From Blautia schinkii DSM 10518 (GTDB lineage Bacteria; Bacillota; Clostridia; Lachnospirales; Lachnospiraceae), in contig JNKJ01000016.1 in the NCBI GenBank assembly GCA_000702025.1, positions 1 to 64,000 on the forward strand: a stretch of 64,000 bases of DNA, read 5' to 3'. Positions 7,458 through 15,100 of this stretch are shown here, piece by piece; positions within the stretch are counted from its first letter, which is position 1, and the number at the start of each line of letters is the position of its first letter. The notes beneath the pieces were generated by a model that saw only the letters and a program-made list of their open reading frames with translations, was not told the DNA's origin and made no database searches. Made by a program: the position numbers and the translations under genes.

Positions 7458-8720
7458 TTAGTTTGCGCTGCTCGCGTCCACTCTGCCGTCAGATGCTTTA
7501 AGGCACTCCTCAAAGGTCTCCTGTCCCTGGAGCCATGCGGCGATATCCTTTGCATTCTCCTCCTGGAAGCCGCCCCATACGAGCTGGTTGTTTCCAAGTG
7601 TAACGTCCACGATCATATTGTCTGCCGCATATTTGTCAATATCCTCCTGGCTTGGATTGTCAAAAGTAGGAGTCACGTCTTTCAGCATGGAAGCAGTCTT
7701 TGTGTAGTCAAGAATCTCAACTGCCAGTTCTTTGTTGCCAGTAAGTACATCCAGGAATGCATTGACTGCGTCCTGATGCTCTGTTTCAGCACTTGTCATA
7801 ACGGTGATGTTTGGCTCGAAAATCAGCTTGGAATCGCCGGTCTGGTTCGGGAACGGGAAGATTCCGAAGTCAAAGTTCTCATCAATATCCAGGAAGTTTT
7901 GGATAGACCAGGAACCGGAAACCTTCATAGCTGCTTCGCCTAATACCATTTTCGCATCACAGTCTGTCTGCTCTGTGGAGAAAGTATCCCCATATGTATT
8001 GTCAAAAATCAGTTTGTTATAGTTGTAAGCGTTCTGCATATCCTCACTGTCAGAGAAGCTTACTTTTCCGTCACGGAACTGATCGCCCCAGTCAGGAGTC
8101 TTGTTAAATACGTCATTCATACAGAACTGCATGGTCACATTTCCGATGGACCAGGTATCAACCATATGGCTTGCAAACGGTGTGATATCTTTTGCCTTAC
8201 AGTCATCAATAATTGCCTGTAATTCATCTAAGGTTTTGGGCACTTCCCAACCGTTGTCTTTGAACATGGTCTTATTATAGTAAACGCCCTGATACAGCGC
8301 ATTGTAAACCATTCCGTAGGTCTTGCCGTCCACAGTTACGTTCTCTCTGGCAGCATCCAGGCCCCGGTCAAGATACGTTGCATCAATCTCACCAAGTACA
8401 CCCTGAGGCGCATAGGTTGCCACATCCTGTGCCTTGCCAATCATAATGTCCGGAAGTCCGGACTGTAAATACTGCTGCATTTTCGGCTGGAAATCATTTC
8501 CCCAGTCCACACATTCCCACTCCAAGGTAATATTGGGATACTGCTCTGCCAGAGCCTCGTCGATCATGTCCTCAATCCCTGCGTCCGTGGTAGACTGTCC
8601 TGCCAGAACGATAAGTGTCACTTCCTCATCTGCGGCTGCGCTGCATACAACACTGTTTCCTGCCATCATACCTGCACATAAGGATGCAGCCAAAACGATA
8701 CTCATTGCTTTTCTTTTCAT
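7458..8720 (-). CDS. extracellular sugar-binding protein (SBP1)
   Basis: This 420-residue family 1 solute-binding protein has a Sec signal peptide over about the first 29 residues. No clean lipobox is seen: the two early cysteines (ASLCAG, VVCSAA) do not fit the consensus. The mature part starts with VTLIVLAGQSTTDAG and shares long stretches such as LEWECVDWG and DIMIGKAQDVA with the next upstream gene product, so the two are paralogues. It should deliver alpha-galactosides to the adjoining permeases. The ribosome binding site AGGAGG is excellent, and a hairpin terminator precedes the gene, which may have its own promoter (TATAAT-like box in the 130-bp gap). Confidence 0.85.
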   Translation of the reverse strand: MKRKAMSIVLAASLCAGMMAGNSVVCSAAADEEVTLIVLAGQSTTDAGIEDMIDEALAEQYPNITLEWECVDWGNDFQPKMQQYLQSGLPDIMIGKAQDVATYAPQGVLGEIDATYLDRGLDAARENVTVDGKTYGMVYNALYQGVYYNKTMFKDNGWEVPKTLDELQAIIDDCKAKDITPFASHMVDTWSIGNVTMQFCMNDVFNKTPDWGDQFRDGKVSFSDSEDMQNAYNYNKLIFDNTYGDTFSTEQTDCDAKMVLGEAAMKVSGSWSIQNFLDIDENFDFGIFPFPNQTGDSKLIFEPNITVMTSAETEHQDAVNAFLDVLTGNKELAVEILDYTKTASMLKDVTPTFDNPSQEDIDKYAADNMIVDVTLGNNQLVWGGFQEENAKDIAAWLQGQETFEECLKASDGRVDASSAN

Positions 8721-8829
8721 GTCTTTGTTCCTCCTTTTTTGTTCCGGTTTCCTTTTCTTCCGGTTCCTTTGATAGGCTTATTATAGAAAAAATCCAGAGC
8801 CGGGAAATAGGACTCAATTGAAAAAAGGA

Positions 8830-8855
8830 GTAGTCCGTTTTTGAAAAACGGCTAC
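8830..8855 (-). terminator. hairpin between the two binding-protein genes
   Basis: On the minus strand GTAGCCGTTTTT pairs with AAAAACGGACTAC (one bulge) and is followed by TCCTTTTTT. It overlaps the stop codon of the upstream binding-protein gene. It probably cuts the regulator-sensor transcript off from the transport genes or sets their ratio. Confidence 0.7.
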
Positions 8856-10201
8856 CCCTCCCTCTTACTATCCATGCGGTTCTCATCTGCATTTTTTAAA
8901 ACCTCATCCAGAGTCTTTTCTCCTTCCAGCCATTCCAGGCATTCCCGGGCCAGGACATTATTCTGATAATTCCAGATAAGCTGCGTATTGCCCACAGCAG
9001 CCTCGATAATTTCCCCGGATTGTTCATAATGGTTCACATCCTCGCGGATACAAGTCTGGCCTCCAAGCTGCACATCTCCACGCACGGGGAAGGTCTGGGT
9101 AAATTCCAGGATTTCCCCCAGCAGCTCCGTGTCATCCATAAGCAGTTGAAAAATCTCATCCACCAGTTCCTCATGCTTGGTAAAGGCGCTTTTCATAAAG
9201 GTCATATTCGTTTCCCGAATGAGACGGCTGTCCCCGTTTTCATTTGGATACGGAAAAATCCCATAATGAAACTCCTGTTCAGCCTGGTTGACAAACTGTA
9301 ACGACCAACAGCCGCCCGGATACATGGCAGCCTGTCCCTCATCGAACCTCCGGTCGCTTTCTGCCTGCTGCAAAAACTGTGCATCCTCGAAGGAATGCTC
9401 ATAAATAAATCTGATTTCCTCCATACACAGCCGCGCCTTTTCCGAATCAGAAAAATTCACCTTTCCTGCACGCAGCTCATCTCCCCAAAACGGCTCTTCA
9501 GAAAAAATATTTCCGATCATCAACTGCATGATGAGATTTCCTGTTTTCCAGCTCTCCTGAAAATGTCCGGCGAAAGCCGTAATCCCCTTTGCCTCCAGCT
9601 CCCTGACAACTTCCCGCAGCTCCTCCCGGGTACGCGGTACGGAAATTCCGTATTTTTCAAAAATATCTTTATTATAAATCACACCCTGATGCCAGGCATT
9701 ATAGGGCAGTCCATACACGACACCGTCCTTCTCCACCGTATTGAGCGCCCCTTTATATATATGCTCCAGCCCTTCCGGATGTATCTCTGCCAGAATCCCG
9801 GTATCTACATAGGCGGCAACATCCTGGGTTTTGCCGATAATAATGTCCGGGATATCACCTGAGGAAAGCCTCGCCCTCATACTGTCGTCGAAATTTTCTC
9901 CCCAGTCCACACATTCCCATTCAAGCTCCACCCCGGGAAACTTTTCCGCTACTGCCTCTGAAATCATATCCTCCGTGCCAGCATCCGATGTGGACTGCCC
10001 CGCAAGGATATTCAGAACCACCGTGTCGTCGATAGGCGGTTCTACCTCCGCAGTGCGGGAACAGCCTGTCATAAACAGAACCGCCGTGGGTAGGGCTGCC
10101 ACGAAAAAAACTTTCCTGAATAAGGCTGTTATTGACAAAGCCACCCTGGATAGAGCAAGCACAGCTTCCTGAACAGCCGCAAAAGATTTTCTTTTAATCA
10201 A
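8852..10201 (-). CDS. lipoprotein sugar-binding protein (SBP2), possible sensor accessory
   Basis: This 449-residue protein has a long basic N-terminus, a hydrophobic signal segment and the lipobox FMTGC (about residue 48), so it should be membrane-anchored. The mature domain (LNILAGQSTSDAGTEDM, LEWECVDWGENF, DIIIGKTQDVAAY) parallels SBP1. The start is TTG at 10201, preceded by GGGGAGGA at good spacing; the open frame extends 18 codons further without a site. It lies directly after the YesM/YesN genes, before a terminator. It may present ligand to the kinase rather than to the permeases; that is inference from position. Confidence 0.82.
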   Translation of the reverse strand: MIKRKSFAAVQEAVLALSRVALSITALFRKVFFVAALPTAVLFMTGCSRTAEVEPPIDDTVVLNILAGQSTSDAGTEDMISEAVAEKFPGVELEWECVDWGENFDDSMRARLSSGDIPDIIIGKTQDVAAYVDTGILAEIHPEGLEHIYKGALNTVEKDGVVYGLPYNAWHQGVIYNKDIFEKYGISVPRTREELREVVRELEAKGITAFAGHFQESWKTGNLIMQLMIGNIFSEEPFWGDELRAGKVNFSDSEKARLCMEEIRFIYEHSFEDAQFLQQAESDRRFDEGQAAMYPGGCWSLQFVNQAEQEFHYGIFPYPNENGDSRLIRETNMTFMKSAFTKHEELVDEIFQLLMDDTELLGEILEFTQTFPVRGDVQLGGQTCIREDVNHYEQSGEIIEAAVGNTQLIWNYQNNVLARECLEWLEGEKTLDEVLKNADENRMDSKREG

Positions 10202-10223
10202 ACTATTTCCTCCCCTGGTATTT

Positions 10224-10315
10224 AATCTGCATCCTCTACAATACTCAATCCGCATCCTCCATAATGCTCAATTTGCTTCCTTCACAATACTCAATCTACA
10301 TCTTCCACAATGTTC
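10224..10315. repeat. four tandem 23-bp repeats
   Basis: Four head-to-tail 23-bp units (10224, 10247, 10270, 10293) read AATCTGCATCCTCTACAATA with three-base ending and variants. They fill the gap between the regulator stop codon and the SBP2 gene. On the transcript strand each unit has a GGAGGA- or GGAAG-like purine block beside ATTGT/ATTATG, so each looks like a weak ribosome binding site. A repeat of 23 is not a multiple of three, so it is unlikely to be coding. Confidence 0.8.
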
Positions 10316-11936
10316 ATTCTGTACGCTCAATAATGGAATTCCTGTACTCCCTGGGGCTCATCCCCATGGTCTTTCGGAATACTTTATTGAAATATGTATA
10401 ATCGTCATAACCTACCATAAACGCAATCTCCGTAAGGTTCTTTTCATGATCACGCATGTATTCCACTGCTTTTTCCATGCGCTTTCGGCAGATAAAAAGC
10501 ATCAGATTTTCTCCTGTCTGCTTGCGGAACATCCTGGAAAAATACGAGCTTTCCACATGGAACTGCTCTGCCAATGAGGATAAGGAAAGATTCTCCTGAA
10601 AGTTCTCCTCCACATATGCCACTGCCTGACGGATTCCATCCTTAATCGAATCCGTACTTTCCGGCTGTGCGGCATTTAAAAAATACTCCATAATCTCTGT
10701 GAGCAGTTCACAAAGCCGCTTTGCATCCAGCATCTCGGCAGTCTTGTCCGCCATCTCCAGCATACTCTGGGCATCCAGCATAGCTGCTGCCCCCAGTTTT
10801 TTCGCATACTGTTCCATGAGATAATTTACGAACCGCTGTACGGTTTGACGGACTTCAAGGTAACTCCACCTCTGCTCCTCACAATGAGCAAGTCCTACCT
10901 CCTCAAACAACAGCTTTTTCAAGCCAGTCAGGCTGCGTGACTTTAAACAGCTCTGGATTTCCTTTATCTGTACCTCGCTGATACGGCTCAGGATATTTCC
11001 TCCCTCCGCACGTTTTTCCCTGCCTGCCCGCAAGAAAACATTCTCCCTGCCGAAGCTTCGCAGCATCAGACAGGATATATCCTGGATATAGGCCTCATAG
11101 AGATTTTCCACAGAAAATCTATGCTCGCTTTCGATAATGGTAATGGGGCTTCCGGCTGCAGGTGTGAAGTCCTTGAATATTTTCGCCGCAATACGCTCCA
11201 TCTGCTTCTCCTCCAGCTCTGCGGCTATGAGAAATTCATTGGAACGGTATACATGATTAAAAATCAGCAGATTTTCATCTCCCACAATCTCCCGCAGACG
11301 CTTTTTCACAGAAAAGGAAAGAAGGTTCATATCATGGTCATACATCTGGATAAATTCGCGAAGATCATGGATTTTTATCAGCAGCAGGCTGGCACCCACA
11401 AATTTCATATGATTGTTCATGGTACTGCTCATGGATATGGGCGCGGTTTTCATGTCTAAAAGCTGGGAAAATTCACGGTCCTGGATAAAGGACGCTGCTT
11501 TCTGCAGGGCAGTCTGCTGCTTTTTTTCCTCCTCAAGCTTTGCCTGGCGTTCCCCGATGATTTCAAGAGCCCGGGAAAGCGCATTGACAAGGTCTATCTT
11601 TCCCACTGGCTTGACCAGATAATTGATCGAGCCTGCCAGAAAGGAATCCTTCACAAATGTGAAATCATCGTATCCGCTGATGACAAAGGTGAGTACCTGA
11701 GGATGAAGCTCCTGTACCCTCCGAAGAAGCTCCACACCGTTCACATAAGGCATGTTGATATCCGTGATGAGAATATCCGGTTTTTCCTCATCTATTCTGT
11801 TCAGAACCTCTTCTCCGTCCGCAGCCGGCTCCAAAAACTCCAAAGAATATTTTTCCCAGGGAATGATACGCCTGATTTTCTCCCTCGTCCAATATTCATC
11901 ATCCGCAAAAAGGACCTTGTACTTTTTCATTTCCAT
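10314..11936 (-). CDS. YesN-type response regulator with AraC DNA-binding domain
   Basis: This 540-residue regulator has an N-terminal receiver domain (residues 1-120) with acidic pocket DDE near residue 12 and phospho-acceptor Asp59 in ITDINMP. A poorly conserved middle follows, then a C-terminal AraC-type double helix-turn-helix (about 430-535; SLSSLAEQFHVESSYFSRMF and ITEIAFMVGY-like segments). The start overlaps the kinase gene by 10 nt. It should activate the downstream transport and alpha-galactosidase genes when phosphorylated by the adjacent kinase. Direct target sites were not identified by eye. Confidence 0.87.
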   Translation of the reverse strand: MEMKKYKVLFADDEYWTREKIRRIIPWEKYSLEFLEPAADGEEVLNRIDEEKPDILITDINMPYVNGVELLRRVQELHPQVLTFVISGYDDFTFVKDSFLAGSINYLVKPVGKIDLVNALSRALEIIGERQAKLEEEKKQQTALQKAASFIQDREFSQLLDMKTAPISMSSTMNNHMKFVGASLLLIKIHDLREFIQMYDHDMNLLSFSVKKRLREIVGDENLLIFNHVYRSNEFLIAAELEEKQMERIAAKIFKDFTPAAGSPITIIESEHRFSVENLYEAYIQDISCLMLRSFGRENVFLRAGREKRAEGGNILSRISEVQIKEIQSCLKSRSLTGLKKLLFEEVGLAHCEEQRWSYLEVRQTVQRFVNYLMEQYAKKLGAAAMLDAQSMLEMADKTAEMLDAKRLCELLTEIMEYFLNAAQPESTDSIKDGIRQAVAYVEENFQENLSLSSLAEQFHVESSYFSRMFRKQTGENLMLFICRKRMEKAVEYMRDHEKNLTEIAFMVGYDDYTYFNKVFRKTMGMSPREYRNSIIERTE

Positions 11937-13723
11937 GGCTCTGTGCCCTCCTGTCTCCTCCTGGGGATTCTCAAGTAAACTCTGGTTCCCTTATCCGGTT
12001 CGCTCTCAATCTCCACACCGTACGCTTCCCCGTACAGCAGCTTCATCCGCCTGTGGATATTGAGAATGCCGATGGATTTGCTCTTATCCTCCTGACTCTT
12101 GTCCCCCTGATACAGCTCCTCGATTTTTTGCTTCGTCATGCCTACGCCGTTATCCTCTACCAGGATCACAAGACTGCCATCCTCCGCCCGGGCGCTCACC
12201 CGGACTTTTTTCTCCCCTTTACGGTTACGCAGGCCATGATTGATTGCATTTTCCACCAGGGGCTGAATAGAAATCCGCGGCAAGGTGTCCTGAAGTACCA
12301 CATCTTCTATCTCAAATTCATACTCCACCTGGTTCTGCATACGAACATTCATGACATAGATATAGTTTTTCAGATGGACCATTTCCTGGGCCACGGTGGA
12401 AAACGGTTCCTTCATATTTAAGCTGTAACGGAAAATCCCGGCCAGCGACTGGCACAGAGCGCTTACCTGGGAACAGTTCTGGATATCCGCGATACTACTC
12501 ATAGTGTCCAGGGTATTGTACAGGAAATGCGGATTGATCTGTGCCTGCAATGCCTGATATTCCGCTCTGTTGAGCAGAAGCTTGTTCTCATATTCCTTGG
12601 CGATCAGTCCCTCGATCTGGTCAAGCATGTTATTAAAGCTCTGCCCAAGCTCTCCCACCTCATCCTCCTTGAGATTCTCCATGCGAAGCTGAGTCTCCCC
12701 TGCCTGGATGCGTTTGACTGTCTTTGTCATTTCCTCCAAAGGGCGGCTCAGGCTGCGGCTTACAAAATAAAAGGATATGCTGATGACCGCAAGCATGATG
12801 ACCGTGATCAGCAACAGGTTTTCTGTGAGCACCTTCTGGTTTTTGTTAAGCAGAGAGCGGGGCATCAGCGAATAGGCGCCGAGGTTATATTTATCCTGAT
12901 AAACCGCAAAAAACACCTTTTTCTCCCATTGGAGATTATCAAGATTCCTGCTGCCTTTTAACACTTCCTGTGAAACCAGATCATAGTCCTCCCGGGCACT
13001 GTCTGAGAGGTTCCCGGTACACAGAATCGGGCGGTCCCCCAGAGGCTGCATCCAGATGAACATTTCCTCATCCACCCGGTATTTCTCGAGGATTTTGCGC
13101 AGCGCTTTACTGTCTATGTCGCATACCACATAACCAACCTTAGAATTAATATTTACATAATTATACAATTTCAGCACAAACCTTACAATGTCCGTTTCAC
13201 GGTACTGGTTGTAATAGCTGGATATCATCATCTGCGTCTCATCGGATTCAAAATACTCCTTCACCTTATCCGCATTGTTCTCCTCAGGATTGTCATAGAT
13301 ATCCACCGGATAATTGTGCTTTGGCGTGACTGCCCTGCGGTAGGTGCTGAAATTTTGGTGAGCGGAATTATACAGGTAAAGCGCTACCACACTGGATGAC
13401 GTCTCGAAATTATCCGTTGCCAGATTATAGGCTGCACGATAGTAGGTGCTGCGCATAGCATCAATGTCCACACCTCGCTTCAGATCCGTAATCAACGCCT
13501 TTTCATTGTAAAGATCGATCAGCCCGCTCTCCACGGCTTTGATAAAGGTATAAATATCATCCTGCATATTCTGCATGGAACGGTAGCTCTCATCCTTGGC
13601 CTGGTTATAAATAAGCTGTGAGGACGAGCTCTGAAAAAGCCAGGTCTGCAGAAGCAGGCCCGCCAGAGTACTACCCAGACAAAGAATCAGTATTTTCAGC
13701 CTCATGTTCCATTTTCTTTTCAT
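11927..13723 (-). CDS. YesM-type sensor histidine kinase
   Basis: This 598-residue membrane kinase has TM1 (about 8-27), an extracellular sensor domain of some 260 residues, TM2 (about 295-317), a HAMP domain with LEEMTKTVKRIQAGE, the His-kinase box QINPHFLYNTL with phospho-acceptor His399, and a HATPase domain with ENAINHGL and DNGVGM. It is the first gene of the operon and pairs with the response regulator that overlaps its end. The family senses extracellular carbohydrate, sometimes through a binding protein. The sensor domain itself is not assignable. Confidence 0.88.
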   Translation of the reverse strand: MKRKWNMRLKILILCLGSTLAGLLLQTWLFQSSSSQLIYNQAKDESYRSMQNMQDDIYTFIKAVESGLIDLYNEKALITDLKRGVDIDAMRSTYYRAAYNLATDNFETSSSVVALYLYNSAHQNFSTYRRAVTPKHNYPVDIYDNPEENNADKVKEYFESDETQMMISSYYNQYRETDIVRFVLKLYNYVNINSKVGYVVCDIDSKALRKILEKYRVDEEMFIWMQPLGDRPILCTGNLSDSAREDYDLVSQEVLKGSRNLDNLQWEKKVFFAVYQDKYNLGAYSLMPRSLLNKNQKVLTENLLLITVIMLAVISISFYFVSRSLSRPLEEMTKTVKRIQAGETQLRMENLKEDEVGELGQSFNNMLDQIEGLIAKEYENKLLLNRAEYQALQAQINPHFLYNTLDTMSSIADIQNCSQVSALCQSLAGIFRYSLNMKEPFSTVAQEMVHLKNYIYVMNVRMQNQVEYEFEIEDVVLQDTLPRISIQPLVENAINHGLRNRKGEKKVRVSARAEDGSLVILVEDNGVGMTKQKIEELYQGDKSQEDKSKSIGILNIHRRMKLLYGEAYGVEIESEPDKGTRVYLRIPRRRQEGTEPWK

Positions 13724-13794
13724 TATCGTCCCCCGCTCCCTTTACTTATCTGACCATTGCCTGCCCGGTAATCGTCCGGTCAGTGGCTAAATCT

Positions 13795-13800
13795 ATTATA
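13795..13800 (-). promoter_or_regulatory. -10 element of the alpha-galactoside operon
   Basis: Minus-strand TATAAT lies about 70 bp before the kinase start. The hexamer 17 bp upstream (AGGGCA) is a poor -35, which suits an activator-dependent promoter. A dyad CTGACC...GGTCAG follows within the leader. Confidence 0.45.
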
Positions 13801-13923
13801 GCAAATAACAGTCATGGTGCCCTAGTTTGAATTTTAAAAATTTACTAGTATTTTTTTGTGCACACCAAAGTCTTAGGTCATATTGCAAGAATACCTTGTC
13901 CATTTTTTGTGTATATTTCCCAA

Positions 13924-13952
13924 TTGCCATACACCTTAGCTGATGATATAAT
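13924..13952 (+). promoter_or_regulatory. promoter of licT-PTS transcript
   Basis: TTGCCA (13924-13929), 17-bp spacer, TATAAT (13947-13952). The transcript would start near 13959 and run through the antiterminator target before licT. Confidence 0.75.
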
Positions 13953-14014
13953 CAATTTTGTTGAAAGCTCTGTTTGCTTTCCTATTAATTACAATTAATT
14001 ACATAACAGAAATC

Positions 14015-14102
14015 GGATTGTTACTGATTATGCAGGCAAGACCGCCTTTGTGAAGTAGAATTTTTATTAGTTCTATGTTTACGGGGTAGGTCTATTTTTT
14101 TT
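14015..14102 (+). promoter_or_regulatory. ribonucleic antiterminator (RAT) with overlapping terminator
   Basis: The leader contains GGATTGTTACTG at 14015 and GCAGGCAAGACC ending at 14043, the classic target of LicT/SacY/BglG proteins. The last bases AGACC are also the first arm of a terminator whose other arm is GGTCT, followed by ATTTTTTTT (to 14102). Binding of active LicT would hold the RAT fold and let transcription into licT and the PTS gene. No second RAT is seen in the 127-bp licT-PTS gap. Confidence 0.88.
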
Positions 14103-14121
14103 GAGAAATGGGAGGATTTGG

Positions 14122-14973
14122 GTGGAACGTTATAAAATTATAAAAATCATTAATAATAACATCATATGCTCCGTAGATGAAAAAGGGCACGAGCTAATCC
14201 TCCGGGGAAAAGGAATCGGTTTCGGATGCCGCCGGGGTGAATGGATAAAAAAAGACAAGGTGGAGATGGTATACCGCATGGAGGATGCCGGGGCGACCAA
14301 TAAGCTTCAGGAGCTTCTTTCCACAATACCCCCATTGTACCTGGATGTGAGCACAGAAATCATAACCTTGGCTGAAAGCACCTTAAACCGCCGCCTCAAT
14401 GAAAATATTTATTTGACGCTCACAGACCACATCCACTTCGCTATCTACCGAAAAAAAGAAAACATGGAGTATAAAAACGCTCTCCTATGGGAAATCAAGC
14501 ATTTTTATCCCGCTGAATACCAGCTTGGCCTCCGCGCGCTCTCCATCATCAAAGAAAATCTGGGGGAGACACTGTCTACGGACGAAGCCGGCTTTATTGC
14601 TCTGCATATCGTTAATGCCGAATTAGACACCAAAATGGACAACATGGTTCAGATCACGCAGATTATTTCCTCTGTCCTGTCCATCGTAAAGGACTATTAT
14701 GAAATTGAGCTGGATGAAAATTCTCTGGACTATGAACGTTTTATCACCCACCTTAAGTTTTTCGGCCAGCGGCTGTTCCATAAAGGCACTTCCGCAAAAG
14801 ATGATCCTGCCCTATTTCACATGCTTAAGGAACAGTACTTCACCGATTTCCATTGCGCGGAACAAATCCGTGATTATATCCGTGATACCTTCCGCCGGGA
14901 GGTTTCCGACAGCGAGATGATTTTCCTGACCATCCACCTGCACAGGGTGACGGCTCAGCGAATTGACTCATAG
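14122..14973 (+). CDS. licT: LicT/BglG-family transcriptional antiterminator
   Basis: This 283-residue RNA-binding regulator has an N-terminal CAT domain (YKIIKIINNNIICSVDEKG, GKGIGFGCRRG; residues 1-55), then PRD1 (about 70-170, with DHIHFAI and KHFYPAEY) and PRD2 (about 175-280, with THLKFFGQR and TIHLHRV) carrying the histidines phosphorylated by HPr or the cognate EIIB. The start is GTG at 14122, seven codons inside the longest frame, because GGGAGG precedes it and the CAT domain begins there. It controls its own leader RAT and the EIICBA gene 127 bp downstream. Confidence 0.9.
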   Translation: MERYKIIKIINNNIICSVDEKGHELILRGKGIGFGCRRGEWIKKDKVEMVYRMEDAGATNKLQELLSTIPPLYLDVSTEIITLAESTLNRRLNENIYLTLTDHIHFAIYRKKENMEYKNALLWEIKHFYPAEYQLGLRALSIIKENLGETLSTDEAGFIALHIVNAELDTKMDNMVQITQIISSVLSIVKDYYEIELDENSLDYERFITHLKFFGQRLFHKGTSAKDDPALFHMLKEQYFTDFHCAEQIRDYIRDTFRREVSDSEMIFLTIHLHRVTAQRIDS

Positions 14974-15100
14974 ATTGCAGTTTTCTTTGTCATTCCTTGC
15001 AGGTGCACATGCAGGAGATGACTGGAGCCTACTGCCATACTGACTTTTCCAAAATATAGCTACTGATATGATGTTGATATGAACAGAAAGGAGATTTCTT

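Noticed and set aside
10224..10315. 23-bp repeats as a CRISPR array
   Set aside because: The units abut without spacers.
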